The notes: generated by a model not told the origin, from the sequence alone. DNA of 64,000 nucleotides from Bacillus sp. N13C7 (GCF_026790065.1 NZ_JALAMO010000001.1:266546-330545); one strand, 5' to 3'; positions 11,386 to 20,990 are shown, counted from the first letter of the stretch. Made by a program: numbers and translations.

Positions 11386-11422
11386 AAAAAATAAACGTGA
11401 GCCAAAGGCTTCACGTTTATTT
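11386..11422 (-). terminator. Intrinsic terminator after accA
   Basis: Long stem (AAATAAACGTGA-GCC against GGC-TTCACGTTTATTT) with an AAA loop and T-run on the minus strand. It overlaps the accA stop codon and ends accDA. Confidence 0.85.
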
Positions 11423-12398
11423 AGTTTACCCCGATATATTGATCTTCAATCGAGACTTTGCCAATTGCTTTATATTTTTCATAGCGCTGCTGGACTAATT
11501 CTTCCTCGCTCAGCTTCAGCAAAGTTTTTAACGATTGTTTAAGGGTTTCGTCCATATAGCTTGCCTGCAGCTTTACATCGTGATGCGCTCCGCCTTTTAC
11601 TTCTTTTATCATATGATCTATAATACCTAATTCTTTTAAATCCGGCGCAGTGATTTTCATTGTTTCTGCTGCTTTTTTAGCAAGACTGGAGTCCTTCCAT
11701 AAAAGTGCCGCGGCACCTTCAGGAGAAATAACAGAATAAGTAGAGTTTTCCAGCATATGCAAGTGATTTCCAACACCTAGACCTAGGGCTCCGCCGCTTC
11801 CGCCTTCGCCAATGACGATGCAGATAACAGGCACTCGAAGGCCGGCCATCTCAAACAGGTTTTTGGCAATGGCTTCGCTTTGTCCTCTTTCTTCCGCTGC
11901 TCGACCAGGGTATGCCCCCTTCGTATCAATAAAACAGATAATTGGTCTGTTGAATTTATCCGCCTGTTTCATGAGACGAAGCGCTTTTCGATAGCCTTCA
12001 GGATGCGGCATCCCAAAATTGCGGACAAGGTTTTCCTTCGTGTCTTTGCCTCGCTGATGCCCGATTACTGTTACAGGAAGACCATGGAATTTCGCAATGC
12101 CGCCGACAATGGCTTCATCGTCTCCGTATGCTCTGTCTCCGTGACATTCAAAAAAGTCGGTAAACAGGTGTTCGATATAATCAAGCGTTGTCGGACGGTC
12201 CGCCAGACGCGCAATTTGAACACGGTCCCAAGGCTTCAGATTTTTATAAATATCATCCTGAAGCTTAGCGAGACGGTCTTCTAGCCGTGCGATTTCTGCA
12301 CTCAGATCCATATCGGAGTCCTGGGTGAATTTTTTTAGTTCGGCGATTTTCGTTTGCAGTTCAATCACCGGTTTTTCAAATTCTAATCTTGCAGCCAC
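11421..12398 (-). CDS. accA: Acetyl-CoA carboxylase carboxyltransferase alpha subunit
   Basis: Alpha subunit of the carboxyltransferase that transfers CO2 from carboxybiotin to acetyl-CoA, the first step of fatty acid synthesis; works with AccD and the BirA-biotinylated AccB/AccC encoded elsewhere. The 325 residues start with a helical region (about 1-60) and continue with the crotonase-like fold: [22 protein letters not shown] and [10 protein letters not shown] are the oxyanion and CoA-binding segments. Its start overlaps the end of accD by 16 bases, so the two are translationally coupled at matched amounts. Confidence 0.98.
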   Translation of the reverse strand: MAARLEFEKPVIELQTKIAELKKFTQDSDMDLSAEIARLEDRLAKLQDDIYKNLKPWDRVQIARLADRPTTLDYIEHLFTDFFECHGDRAYGDDEAIVGGIAKFHGLPVTVIGHQRGKDTKENLVRNFGMPHPEGYRKALRLMKQADKFNRPIICFIDTKGAYPGRAAEERGQSEAIAKNLFEMAGLRVPVICIVIGEGGSGGALGLGVGNHLHMLENSTYSVISPEGAAALLWKDSSLAKKAAETMKITAPDLKELGIIDHMIKEVKGGAHHDVKLQASYMDETLKQSLKTLLKLSEEELVQQRYEKYKAIGKVSIEDQYIGVN

Positions 12399-13255
12399 TC
12401 AATGTCACCTCCTGTTTGATGCATATCCAGCAGATTCTTTAACGTTTGTTTCATGTCATCGCGGTGAATAACCGCATCAAGCTGTCCATGTTTCAATAAA
12501 AATTCAGCCGTTTGGAAGTCCTCAGGCAATTTTTCCCCTATTGTCTGTTCAATAATCCGTCTTCCGGCAAAACCGATCAGCGCGCCAGGCTCAGCGAAAT
12601 TGTAATCACCAAGTGAAGCAAAGCTCGCTGATACACCTCCGGTAGTCGGATGCGTCATAACTGAGATAATGAGCCCCCGTTCTTCACTGAACAATTTTAA
12701 GGCAGAGCTTGTCTTAGCCATTTGCATCAAACTTAATACGCCTTCCTGCATTCTCGCACCGCCTGAAGCCGTAAAAATAATAAACGGAACTTTAGCAGCT
12801 TTTGCTTTTTCAATCGCAAGCGTGATTTTTTCGCCAACGACTGAACCCATGCTGCCCATTCTGAATGAAGAATCCATGACGGCGACAACCGCCGGAAATC
12901 CGCCGATGGTGCCCTTGCCTGTCACAACAGCCTCGTTTAAGGATGTTTTCTCGCGATCTTTTTCAAGCTTTTCCAGATATCCCGGGAAACCAAGCGGATT
13001 TTCCGATAACATTCCCTGATTGAATTCCTCAAAGGTTTGTTCATCCATCAAGCTTTCGATACGCTGTTTTGCGTTCATCGGGAAATGATAATCGCAGTTC
13101 ATGCATACCCGCATATTTTTATCCAACTCTTTAGTGAGCATGATTTTTTTACACTTAGGACATTTTGTCATAATGCCTTCCGGTACATCGTGCTTCGCTT
13201 GATCAGATGGTACGGAAGCATACTTTTTCTTTTTCGTGAATATATCCTTTAACAA
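12383..13255 (-). CDS. accD: Acetyl-CoA carboxylase carboxyltransferase beta subunit
   Basis: Beta subunit of the carboxyltransferase, partner of AccA. The 290-residue protein has the N-terminal zinc ribbon (CPKC about residue 33 and CMNC about residue 52) and the crotonase fold with [12 protein letters not shown] and [14 protein letters not shown] chose a TTG start: it lies 6-7 bases after GGGAGGT and gives the family's usual N-terminus ([10 protein letters not shown]), while the longer ATG frame has no ribosome site. Upstream there is an unusual 327-base gap with an inverted repeat before ytsJ. Confidence 0.97.
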   Translation of the reverse strand: MLKDIFTKKKKYASVPSDQAKHDVPEGIMTKCPKCKKIMLTKELDKNMRVCMNCDYHFPMNAKQRIESLMDEQTFEEFNQGMLSENPLGFPGYLEKLEKDREKTSLNEAVVTGKGTIGGFPAVVAVMDSSFRMGSMGSVVGEKITLAIEKAKAAKVPFIIFTASGGARMQEGVLSLMQMAKTSSALKLFSEERGLIISVMTHPTTGGVSASFASLGDYNFAEPGALIGFAGRRIIEQTIGEKLPEDFQTAEFLLKHGQLDAVIHRDDMKQTLKNLLDMHQTGGDIEWLQD

Positions 13256-13468
13256 ATGATTACCTCCCTTTTGTGAAGGGTTCTCTTCACCGCATGTCAT
13301 CAATCTGATAGACTTGCTAATAACTTTACCGAAACTATTGTACTTTTTTTGTCAAACGCTGTCATCCTTAATTCGACATCTTTTTATTCAATGACGCGTT
13401 CGGAAAGGCTCGTGAGAAATCAGATTAAGCGTTGAACCGACAGGATTGAGAGCGCATTCAAAAATAAT

Positions 13469-13531
13469 GTTAAACCCAGCTGAAATTTTTTCAAGATCAA
13501 CCCCTAAAAAAATTTCAGCCGCGAGTTTAAC
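13469..13531. repeat. Bipartite inverted repeat upstream of accD
   Basis: Outer arms GTTAAAC/GTTTAAC (7 bp) and inner arms GCTGAAATTTTTT/AAAAAATTTCAGC (13 bp), separated by short mismatched spacers and a 15-base centre. There is no T-run after either arm, so it does not look like an intrinsic terminator on either strand. Confidence 0.8.
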
Positions 13532-13538
13532 TTGAGAA

Positions 13539-13566
13539 CAGCGCGCCGGTCTCCGCCAACGCGCTG
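13539..13566 (-). terminator. GC-rich hairpin after ytsJ, weak terminator candidate
   Basis: Perfect 7-bp stem CAGCGCG/CGCGCTG with an inner CGG/CCG stem just after the ytsJ stop. The minus-strand tail is only mildly T-rich, so termination may be partial. Confidence 0.35.
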
Positions 13567-13582
13567 CCATTTTTGGAATGAA

Positions 13583-14821
13583 TTAAAATGATTCACCAAT
13601 AATCGTAAGTTGTCTCGTTTTTTCAGCAACTTCCTCAGGATCAACAGTGATTCTTGCGACACCTGTTTCCATTGCCGCTTTTGCCACAGCCTTCGCAACA
13701 GCAGGCGCAACACGTTTATCAAACGGTGCAGGGATGACGTAATCTGCGCTAAGCTCATCTTCTGAAACCAGTGAAGCAATGGCTTCAACCGCTGCAATTT
13801 TCATTTCCTCGTTAATGTGAGTGGCACGAACGTCAAGCGCTCCGCGGAAAATACCAGGGAATGCAAGAACATTGTTTACTTGGTTCGGGAAGTCAGAACG
13901 GCCCGTTCCGATAACGCTCGCACCAGCTTCACGCGCATCCTCCGGCATAATTTCCGGATTTGGATTGGCCATCGCAAAGATAATCGGATCTTTTGCCATG
14001 CTTTGTACCATTTCTTTTGTTAGCGCCCCTGCTACAGACACACCGATAAATACGTCAGCATCAACGATGACATCTTTCAGAGAACCATCCTTGCGGTCCT
14101 GGTTTGTGAATTTCGCCACTTCGTTTTTAACATCGTTCATGCCGTTCGGGCGCCCTTCATAAATCGCCCCTTTTGAATCGCACATCACGATGTCGCGTAC
14201 ACCGTAATGGTGAAGAAGCTTGATAATCGCAATACCGGCCGCACCGGCTCCATTTGCGACAACTTTAATGGAGGACATGGATTTTCCAGACAGTTTCAGC
14301 GCGTTAACAAGGCCTGCAACAGTTACAATGGCAGTACCGTGCTGATCATCATGGAAAACCGGAATGTTTGTTTCTTTTTTGAGGCGCTCTTCAATGATAA
14401 AGCAGTTTGGCGCTGCAATATCTTCAAGGTTGACGCCGCCGAATGTCGGTTCAAGCAATTTTACAGTTTCAACGATTTTATCAACATCGTTTGTGTTTAA
14501 AGCAATCGGGAACGCATCTACGCCCGCAAAGCTTTTGAAAAGAACAGCTTTTCCTTCCATAACAGGAAGTGCGGCTTCCGGGCCGATATTTCCAAGACCA
14601 AGCACAGCTGTCCCATCAGTTACAACTGCTACCATGTTCCCCTTCATTGTATAATCATATACTTTGTTAATGTCTTCATGGATATCCTTACATGGTTCAG
14701 CAACACCCGGGGAATAAGCAAGGCTCAAATCTTTCGCGTTTCTGACTTCTACTTTTGATTTAGACTCCAGTTTCCCCTGATTGACTTTATGCAGGTGTAA
14801 TGCTTCTTCTCTTAATGACAT
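13583..14821 (-). CDS. ytsJ: NADP-preferring malic enzyme YtsJ
   Basis: Decarboxylates malate to pyruvate; YtsJ is the major NADPH-forming malic enzyme of B. subtilis on malate. The frame gives 412 residues from the ATG 11 bases after AAGGAG. It shows the short bacterial malic enzyme layout: N-terminal catalytic part with LAYSPGVAEPC, the catalytic region GLGNIGP and the metal-binding EDI plus PVFHDDQHGTA, then a Rossmann domain with GAGAAG at about 190. No extra phosphotransacetylase domain is present. It lies between dnaE and accD, and the next gene upstream, dnaE, has no clear terminator, so co-transcription is possible. Confidence 0.95.
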   Translation of the reverse strand: MSLREEALHLHKVNQGKLESKSKVEVRNAKDLSLAYSPGVAEPCKDIHEDINKVYDYTMKGNMVAVVTDGTAVLGLGNIGPEAALPVMEGKAVLFKSFAGVDAFPIALNTNDVDKIVETVKLLEPTFGGVNLEDIAAPNCFIIEERLKKETNIPVFHDDQHGTAIVTVAGLVNALKLSGKSMSSIKVVANGAGAAGIAIIKLLHHYGVRDIVMCDSKGAIYEGRPNGMNDVKNEVAKFTNQDRKDGSLKDVIVDADVFIGVSVAGALTKEMVQSMAKDPIIFAMANPNPEIMPEDAREAGASVIGTGRSDFPNQVNNVLAFPGIFRGALDVRATHINEEMKIAAVEAIASLVSEDELSADYVIPAPFDKRVAPAVAKAVAKAAMETGVARITVDPEEVAEKTRQLTIIGESF

Positions 14822-14958
14822 TCTCCTAAACACTCCTTATGGATATTTTTTTGATTCGTATACTGCTGCGTTGATTGCTGCATTCTGCGGAGTTAATCTA
14901 TCTGAATATTTAAACAGGATCACATAATTGCTCCAATTGTATAACAAAAAGTGCATCG

Positions 14959-17900
14959 TTACCACTGTTTTAAAACGACGTTTTTTTGACCCAACAGCTC
15001 TTTTAAGCGATATAACACCTGGTGATCCGCATGGATATGAAACGACTCAGGAAGCTTAATTGTCTGTTTTTGCCTTTCATAATAGAGATAAACGCCTGTT
15101 TCCCCTTTATGCTCCAGCAAAATGCGCTTAATTTTTTCCAGGATCTCCTGGCTGTGCTGACTGCTTTCTACTTTTATATAAACCGATGGCGCTTTTTCTG
15201 CATCCATATTTTCTAATAATTCTGCCCGGGACATGATGAACTGAACCTTGTCCTGCCTTACTTCACATTTCCCCGCTGTGAACAAAAGGGCGCCTTCCCT
15301 TAAAACGGGAGAAAGCAACCTGAATTGTTCAGGGAAAACAACGGCTTCCATTTCGCCTGATTCATCGCTGAGCGTTAAAAACGCCATGTTTTGACCTGTT
15401 TTTGTCCGAATTGTTTTGACCTTCGACAGCAGGACTCCGAGAGAAAGCTGCCTTTTGACTGCCTGCTGGGCCTGCAAAATAGTCACTGCACCGTGAGCAG
15501 CCAGCTGTTTGCGGAAGGCAGAGAGCGGATGATTTGAAAAATAAATGCCAAGCGTTTCTTTTTCGAACGCAAGCAAATCCACAAGCGGGAGCTCCTCCGT
15601 CTCCACATACTTCGGCTTAATCGAAAACGATTCATCTAAAAACAATCCCATTTGATCATCATCTGCAGCGAATAGCTCAGCATGCTCCAAAGCAACGTCA
15701 ATGGATGCGAGCAGCGTAGCCCGGTTATGGCCGAATTCGTCCATCGCGCCAGAAAAAATAAGTGCTTCAAGCGTTTTGCGATTGACGCTTTTAGACGGCA
15801 CACGAAAGCAGAAATCGAAAAGATCTTCAAATGGTTTCTCTTTTCTTGCTTTATATATATCTTTGACTGCTGAGACGCCTACACTTTTTATCGCGCGGAG
15901 GCTGTATCTGACAGATCCGTCTTCAACTGTAAACGGAAAACTGCTTTTGTTCACTGACGGAGGAAGGATACGAATCCCGCTCCCCTTTGCTTCGTAAAGA
16001 TATTGAGAAATTTTATCCTCATTGCCAATGACGCTTGTCAGCAATCCGCACATAAAATATAACGGATAATGAGCTTTCAAATACGCAAGCTGGCAACCGA
16101 TCATGCTGTATGCCACCGCATGGCTCCTGTTAAAGCCATAGTTTGCGAATTTGACGATTAAATCGTAGACTTCATTTGCAGTGTCTACAGAATACTCCTT
16201 TTTTAAGCACCCTTCAACAAAATGGCTTCGTTCTCTGTCCAAGATTTCTTTTTTCTTTTTGCTGACCGCCCGTCTCAGCAGGTCCGCTTCACCTAAAGAA
16301 AACCCTGCCATACGGGAAGCAATCATCATAATTTGTTCCTGATATACAATAACGCCATATGTATCTTCCAAGATGCTCCTTAAATCTTCATGGGGATAGT
16401 GAACAGGCGCCCGGCCGTGTTTACGGTCAATAAATAACGGTATATGTTCCATCGGGCCAGGCCGGTACAGCGCATTGACCGCCACAATATCCTCCAGGCC
16501 TGAAGGTTTAAGACGCTTCAGGACGCTTCTCATCCCTGCTGATTCAAGCTGGAAGATCCCTGTCGTATCCCCTTTTGACAGCAAGGAAAACGTTTTGTCA
16601 TCGCGGTAGGAAATACGTGAAAGATCTATTTTAATATTTTCTTCTTTTTCGATCATTGACGTGATGGACTCGATGAGCGTAAGGTTGCGCAACCCTAAGA
16701 AATCCATTTTTAAAAGGCCCAAGTCTTCAAGGTGATCCATCGCGTACTGCGTCAAATATATCCCTTCATGCCCTTCCTGAAGCGGGACAACATCCGTTAA
16801 CGGTTCTTCACTCAGGACAACGCCTGCTGCGTGGGTTGATGTATGCCTTGGCAGCCCTTCTATTTTTCGGGCAATTGCATAGACTTGCTGGAGCAGGCTT
16901 GACTCCCGAAGCCGCTTATCCAGCTGCGGTGACTGCTGTCTCGCTTCATCCAGCGTCATGCCCGGCCTTGAAGGAATGAGTTTTGCAAGCTGATCTGCCT
17001 CCTTCGGGCTGACGCCGAATACTCTGCCGACGTCCCGAAGCGCCGCCTTTGCCGCAAGTGTTCCAAAGGTGATAATCTGCGCAACGTGCATCGCACCGTA
17101 TTTCTGCTGAACGTATTGAATGACTTCATCCCTTCTTGTATCAGGAAAGTCAATATCAATATCCGGCATGCTGATGCGTTCCGGGTTTAGAAACCGTTCA
17201 AACAGCAGATGATGCTTAATTGGATCAACATCTGTGATATACAGCACATAAGCCACAAGAGAGCCTGCTGCTGACCCCCTTCCCGGTCCCGTTACGATCC
17301 CTTTTTCGTGGGCATGCTTCATAAAATCCCATACGATCAGAAAGTAATCACTAAACTTCATCCGTTTGATGACATCTAGCTCATATTGCAGACGGCGAAG
17401 ATATCGTTCATCAGGCTTGCCAAATCGGCTGTGTAGTCCTGCCATACAGATGTCCGTTAAATAATCATCAGCGGGCGTTCCGTCTGGAGTGGGAAAAGAC
17501 GGGAGACGGGTCTGCCCGAGGCTGACATCAACCCGGCATTGTTCCGCGATCTCAACAGAAGCTTGCAGTGCTTCGGGATGCTCCCGATAAATGTTTTGCA
17601 TTTCGTCGAGGGGTTTCAAATCGAGATCAGGCAAATCTTCGGCGGGTGCATCCGTCAGCTTTTCGCCTGCTTTAATCGCTTTCAGACAGCGGTAGGCAGT
17701 CTTATCTTCTTTTCTGATGTAATGCACATCGCCTGTAGCCGTCACAGGGATACCCGTTTCTTCTGACAGCTTTAGGACCTGTTCAGACAAGGATGGATTC
17801 CCTTTAAAAGGCTGATAGGAGAAATAAAAAGCTCCTTTTCCGAATATAGACTGAAATTCTAGTGCGGCTTGAGCGGCCTGTTCAAACAGCCCCCCTTCAA

Positions 17901-18306
17901 GAAGCATCTCAATATATCCTTTTTCGCCGGGCGTTATCGCGATAATGCCTTCCCGATAACTGTGAAGCCATTTCTGTTTTAGCCCGCCTTTTGATTTCGA
18001 TTGCAGGACGCTGCTGATTTTCAGCAGGTTTTGATAGCCTGTATTTGATTTGGCCAGCAGCACGAGCGGGTAGGCTTCAAGCTCGTTATCATCTGTAAAA
18101 ACAGAAGCCGTCAAACCGATTATTGGGTTGATTCCCCTCGCCTTGCATGCTTTATAAAATTGAATTGCTCCGTACATGACATGATCATCTGTCAGCGCCA
18201 AAGACGCATATCCGAGCCTGTCAGCTTCACTGACGAGCTCTTCCACGGCCGCGGCGCTGTTTAGCAGGCTGTACCCGCTATGCACTTGCAGGTGAACAAA
18301 AGACAT
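14959..18306 (-). CDS. dnaE: DNA polymerase III alpha subunit DnaE
   Basis: Replicative polymerase of the C family; in B. subtilis DnaE extends RNA primers on the lagging strand before hand-off to PolC. It has 1115 residues. Domains in order: N-terminal PHP domain (HLQVHSGYSLL, with the usual metal-binding histidines partly altered), polymerase palm with GPGRGSAAGS and the catalytic aspartates in PDIDIDFPD, the tandem helix-hairpin-helix region, and a C-terminal OB-fold with the QMGLF-type clamp motif (DDDQMGLF, about 870). It is not the PolC type, since no exonuclease is inserted in the PHP domain. A good -35/-10 pair lies upstream. Confidence 0.97.
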   Translation of the reverse strand: MSFVHLQVHSGYSLLNSAAAVEELVSEADRLGYASLALTDDHVMYGAIQFYKACKARGINPIIGLTASVFTDDNELEAYPLVLLAKSNTGYQNLLKISSVLQSKSKGGLKQKWLHSYREGIIAITPGEKGYIEMLLEGGLFEQAAQAALEFQSIFGKGAFYFSYQPFKGNPSLSEQVLKLSEETGIPVTATGDVHYIRKEDKTAYRCLKAIKAGEKLTDAPAEDLPDLDLKPLDEMQNIYREHPEALQASVEIAEQCRVDVSLGQTRLPSFPTPDGTPADDYLTDICMAGLHSRFGKPDERYLRRLQYELDVIKRMKFSDYFLIVWDFMKHAHEKGIVTGPGRGSAAGSLVAYVLYITDVDPIKHHLLFERFLNPERISMPDIDIDFPDTRRDEVIQYVQQKYGAMHVAQIITFGTLAAKAALRDVGRVFGVSPKEADQLAKLIPSRPGMTLDEARQQSPQLDKRLRESSLLQQVYAIARKIEGLPRHTSTHAAGVVLSEEPLTDVVPLQEGHEGIYLTQYAMDHLEDLGLLKMDFLGLRNLTLIESITSMIEKEENIKIDLSRISYRDDKTFSLLSKGDTTGIFQLESAGMRSVLKRLKPSGLEDIVAVNALYRPGPMEHIPLFIDRKHGRAPVHYPHEDLRSILEDTYGVIVYQEQIMMIASRMAGFSLGEADLLRRAVSKKKKEILDRERSHFVEGCLKKEYSVDTANEVYDLIVKFANYGFNRSHAVAYSMIGCQLAYLKAHYPLYFMCGLLTSVIGNEDKISQYLYEAKGSGIRILPPSVNKSSFPFTVEDGSVRYSLRAIKSVGVSAVKDIYKARKEKPFEDLFDFCFRVPSKSVNRKTLEALIFSGAMDEFGHNRATLLASIDVALEHAELFAADDDQMGLFLDESFSIKPKYVETEELPLVDLLAFEKETLGIYFSNHPLSAFRKQLAAHGAVTILQAQQAVKRQLSLGVLLSKVKTIRTKTGQNMAFLTLSDESGEMEAVVFPEQFRLLSPVLREGALLFTAGKCEVRQDKVQFIMSRAELLENMDAEKAPSVYIKVESSQHSQEILEKIKRILLEHKGETGVYLYYERQKQTIKLPESFHIHADHQVLYRLKELLGQKNVVLKQW

Positions 18307-18345
18307 GCTATCACCTCTTTCTCATTACGATCCATTTCTTTCTTC

Positions 18346-18374
18346 ATTATAAGGCCGGTTTCCAAAAGAAACAA
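18346..18374 (-). promoter_or_regulatory. Likely sigma-A promoter of dnaE
   Basis: Minus strand TTGTTT, 17 bases, TATAAT, located 40-70 bases before the dnaE ATG. Confidence 0.6.
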
Positions 18375-18445
18375 ATGTTCTTTTTTGACTCATCATCATA
18401 CTTGTCCTGAATGCTCAATATGATATAAAAGGTGAGGTGATAAAG

Positions 18446-18787
18446 ATGGATCAGGAAGCAGGATTTATGGTGAATTTTATCAACAGCTACTTCATAGCGT
18501 TAGGGGTACTGATCGGAGGCGCACTCATCGGAGGGCTCGGCGCATATTTAGCAGGCGAAGCACCGCTTACGTCCATTACAAAGCTTGCGAACAAATTAAA
18601 AATATGGGCGCTTGTCGCGGCTATCGGAGGCACCTTTGATGCGGTATACAGCTTTGAACGGGGCATTCTTGAGGGCAACACGAGGGATATCTTTAAGCAG
18701 CTTCTTTTGATTATCTCGGCTATGGGCGGCGCGCAAAGCGGCTGGCTCATTATTTCATGGCTGACCCAGGAGCATCTTTCTTCATGA
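18446..18787 (+). CDS. ytrH: Sporulation membrane protein YtrH
   Basis: 113-residue membrane protein with two or three hydrophobic segments separated by short loops; the first is glycine-rich (ALGVLIGGALIGGLGAY). In B. subtilis ytrH belongs to a mother-cell sigma-E sporulation unit with ytrI and is needed for full spore resistance. I chose the ATG 6 bases after GGTGAGGTG; an in-frame GTG three codons earlier is part of that site. A CATACTT box at 18394-18400 resembles a sigma-E -10, but the -35 is poor. The stop overlaps the ytrI start (ATGA). Confidence 0.93.
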   Translation: MDQEAGFMVNFINSYFIALGVLIGGALIGGLGAYLAGEAPLTSITKLANKLKIWALVAAIGGTFDAVYSFERGILEGNTRDIFKQLLLIISAMGGAQSGWLIISWLTQEHLSS

Positions 18788-19287
18788 GGGTCCCCCAGCA
18801 TTACAAAAAACCGGGGTGGCAGCGTTTTTTCGCGGGAATGATGTGCGGGGCTGTAATCAGCTGGTTCTTTTTCCTGTTTACTTATGGAACATTCCAAGAG
18901 GAGCAGGTCAGCCTCATCGAAAAACAAAAAGAGCACGTAAAAGACCTGAACAATCAAATTTCGATCTATCAGGAAGACCTCCATAAACTGAATGAAGACA
19001 ATAAAAGAAAACTCTTGATCCAAAGTGTCAGCGTCAAATTAGTGAATGGGGAAAAATATAAAATATCGCAGCCGGATAAAACAAAATTCGAGGAACATGT
19101 AAAGGATAATATTTCAGAAGTGATCACAAAAGACATAGAGAGCGTCTATCAAACAAAGGATCTTTTAAAACTGACAATTGAAAACAAAGTCTATATGATC
19201 AACGAAAAAAAATACAAGGCAACGGTCAAGGAATTAATTATTTATACGAGACTGACGGTAGAACTTGAAATATCATTCGCCGCATAA
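18784..19287 (+). CDS. ytrI: Sporulation membrane protein YtrI
   Basis: 167-residue protein with one N-terminal membrane segment (about residues 14-35), followed by a helical coiled-coil-like stretch rich in Glu, Lys and Gln and a C-terminal soluble region, probably facing the intermembrane space of the forespore. It is known as a sigma-E sporulation gene affecting spore resistance. The ATG overlaps the ytrH stop as ATGA and uses an AGGAG inside the end of ytrH, so translation is coupled. No catalytic motif is visible; a structural role is likely. Confidence 0.93.
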   Translation: MRVPQHYKKPGWQRFFAGMMCGAVISWFFFLFTYGTFQEEQVSLIEKQKEHVKDLNNQISIYQEDLHKLNEDNKRKLLIQSVSVKLVNGEKYKISQPDKTKFEEHVKDNISEVITKDIESVYQTKDLLKLTIENKVYMINEKKYKATVKELIIYTRLTVELEISFAA

Positions 19288-19388
19288 TTATGGATTTTTT
19301 TTAAATTCTCCAAACTTCTGTCGCTTTTTCCCATTCTTTTTTATAAACTATATGTGAGGCTTAATGGCGAAAGGAAGGAGGAAGAGAA

Positions 19389-19580
19389 ATGGAGGTTTAC
19401 AGTGACCGTCAGCTAGCAAAAGATCAAGCAGCCCGGCTCAGACAAGGTTTTTCTGCGTATGCCGAAACAAACTCACTCGCTTCCCTCATCAAAAAAGAAC
19501 TTCAATCTCACAATCTCCAAGTCTACGAGGACCTTACTGATTTCGGCTGCTGGTTCATCCCCGTCACAGATGAACACTAG
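19389..19580 (+). CDS. ytzJ: Small hypothetical protein YtzJ
   Basis: 63-residue soluble protein with no recognised domain. It starts with an ATG behind an excellent AAAGGAGGAAGAG site, which supports expression. The sequence suggests a helical N-terminal half (alternating charged residues, QLAKDQAARLRQG) and a C-terminal half with paired hydrophobics ending in FGCWFIPV. It converges with nrnA, the two stops being only 17 bases apart inside an inverted repeat. I assign the name from position and resemblance to the B. subtilis gene; function unknown. Confidence 0.8.
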   Translation: MEVYSDRQLAKDQAARLRQGFSAYAETNSLASLIKKELQSHNLQVYEDLTDFGCWFIPVTDEH

Positions 19581-19609
19581 GAGAGAGGGTCTCCCCTCTA
19601 CTTGTGTTC
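19572..19609. terminator. Inverted repeat between ytzJ and nrnA, weak bidirectional terminator
   Basis: GAACAC/GTGTTC outer and AGAGGG/CCCTCT inner arms enclose both stop codons of the convergent genes. T-runs are short, so efficiency is uncertain. Confidence 0.4.
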
Positions 19610-20539
19610 TTTACATAATGTTTCCAGATCAGCTAAAATCCGATCAGCTTCGTCCCAGCTATAAATAGAGGCACCTGAAGCAAGCGGATGCCCTCCGCCG
19701 TTATATTTCCTGGCAAGTCCGTTAATAACAGGCCCTTTCGAACGGAATCTGACTCTGATTTGATCATCTTCTTCTACGAAAAACACCCAAGCGCGAATAC
19801 CTGAGATATTGCCAAGCGTCCCGACAAGCTGTGACGCTTCAGAAGCCGTTGTGCCGAACTTTTCAAGCGTATCCTTTTTGATGAAAACAGAAGCGGCACC
19901 GTTTTCGGACAATGACACATTTTGAAAGATAAAGCCGTTAAGCTTCACCACATTCAGTTTTGTTTCATACAATTGATTAAACAACTCTGAGGAAGAGAAT
20001 GGATACTGAATGAGCTCGCCTGCATATTTTAATGTTTTTTCCGTAGTATTCGGAAATAAGAAGCGTCCGGTATCTCCGACAATGCCGGCATAGATCAGCT
20101 CTGCCGCTTTCGTATTCAGCTTCCAGCCGTGCTCTTTTCCTTCTAAATACAGCTCGTAAATCATTTCGCTTACCGAGCTTGCGCTTGTATCGACCCAGAG
20201 AAGGTCACCGTATGGATCTTCGTTCGGATGGTGGTCGATTTTCATCAGTTTGGCGCCTGAAGGATAACGCTGATCGTCGATTCTTTCCTGATTTGCCGTA
20301 TCGCAGACAATGACAAGTGCGCCCTCATATGTTTCATTGTCCACCTCATCAAGGGAATATAAGAAGGAGAGGGACGGTTCAGGCGTGCCGACCGCAAAAA
20401 TATTTTTTTCAGGATACGTTTCCCGCAGGATTTCCGTAAGTCCGCACTGTGATCCGTAGGCATCCGGATCAGGACGCACATGTCTATGTAAGATAATCGT
20501 GTCATATAATGATATGGTTCTGATCAGTTCTGTTTTCAT
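19598..20539 (-). CDS. nrnA: NrnA oligoribonuclease / pAp phosphatase
   Basis: DHH/DHHA1 phosphoesterase (formerly ytqI) of 313 residues that degrades nanoRNAs of 2-5 nucleotides and dephosphorylates 3'-phosphoadenosine 5'-phosphate; cytosolic, manganese dependent. Motifs in order: HVRPDPDAYGSQ (metal ligands), VCDTANQERI, the DHH motif in KIDHHPNED near residue 105, and the C-terminal DHHA1 glycine motif NGGGHPLASGA. The ATG lies 6-7 bases after AAAGGAG. It is monocistronic here, convergent with ytzJ and divergent from ytpI. Confidence 0.97.
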   Translation of the reverse strand: MKTELIRTISLYDTIILHRHVRPDPDAYGSQCGLTEILRETYPEKNIFAVGTPEPSLSFLYSLDEVDNETYEGALVIVCDTANQERIDDQRYPSGAKLMKIDHHPNEDPYGDLLWVDTSASSVSEMIYELYLEGKEHGWKLNTKAAELIYAGIVGDTGRFLFPNTTEKTLKYAGELIQYPFSSSELFNQLYETKLNVVKLNGFIFQNVSLSENGAASVFIKKDTLEKFGTTASEASQLVGTLGNISGIRAWVFFVEEDDQIRVRFRSKGPVINGLARKYNGGGHPLASGASIYSWDEADRILADLETLCKEHK

Positions 20540-20669
20540 TTGATACTCCTTTATTGTTTTTATTCATTAAATCACATTCTCTGCCGACGGAAAAGAAAAA
20601 TAACGTCAAAACCAAGCCCGTTTTTGTATAGAATGGGTTTGTAAACTTTTACGATGGAGGATTTCATTT

Positions 20670-20972
20670 ATGCTGGTTCTTGTTTTTTTGATTGGGCTTT
20701 CAGCCTGCTTTTATGTGTTCTACAAAGCAAAAGGCGTACGGGCAAAGCAATCTTTAGAAAAAGAAATCTATTCAGCAAAATCAAGCATGGCCTTAGGGTC
20801 ACTTGTCCTGTTCTACGGCCTCAACCAAATGATATTATTCCATTCTGTATTAACGTTAGTGATCGGCGGTATCTTTATCGTTATCGGAGCAGGAAGCGCT
20901 TGGGCAGGTTTAAAAGCCTACAGGCATTACAATCCCCTTCACGCCAAAGAAGCTGAAAGAGATCACGCGTAA
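20670..20972 (+). CDS. ytpI: Small membrane protein YtpI
   Basis: 100-residue protein with three hydrophobic segments (about 1-18, 42-58 and 60-82) and polar ends, of the YtpI family of unknown function. A GGAGG ribosome site precedes the ATG. It is separated from nrnA by 130 bases containing a probable promoter (TATAGAAT box near 20628) and converges on ytoI with only 18 bases between stops and no visible terminator. Nothing in the sequence suggests enzymatic activity. Confidence 0.88.
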   Translation: MLVLVFLIGLSACFYVFYKAKGVRAKQSLEKEIYSAKSSMALGSLVLFYGLNQMILFHSVLTLVIGGIFIVIGAGSAWAGLKAYRHYNPLHAKEAERDHA

Positions 20973-20990
20973 GGGGCGCCTGAACGTCCC

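Larger units (their letters stand above)
13256..13582 (-). other. Intergenic region ytsJ-accD with two inverted repeats
   Basis: Non-coding by conventional criteria. From the ytsJ side it holds a GC-rich hairpin (CAGCGCG/CGCGCTG with inner CGG/CCG), then a bipartite palindrome spanning about 63 bases (GTTAAAC and GCTGAAATTTTTT arms repeated inverted around an asymmetric loop), then an AT-rich stretch presumed to carry the accD promoter. A 60-codon minus-strand frame overlaps the repeats but lacks a ribosome site. Role unknown. Confidence 0.5.

Noticed and set aside
13388..13570. 60-codon minus-strand frame as a gene
   Set aside because: No ribosome site, overlaps inverted repeats, and the amino acid repeat simply mirrors the palindrome.
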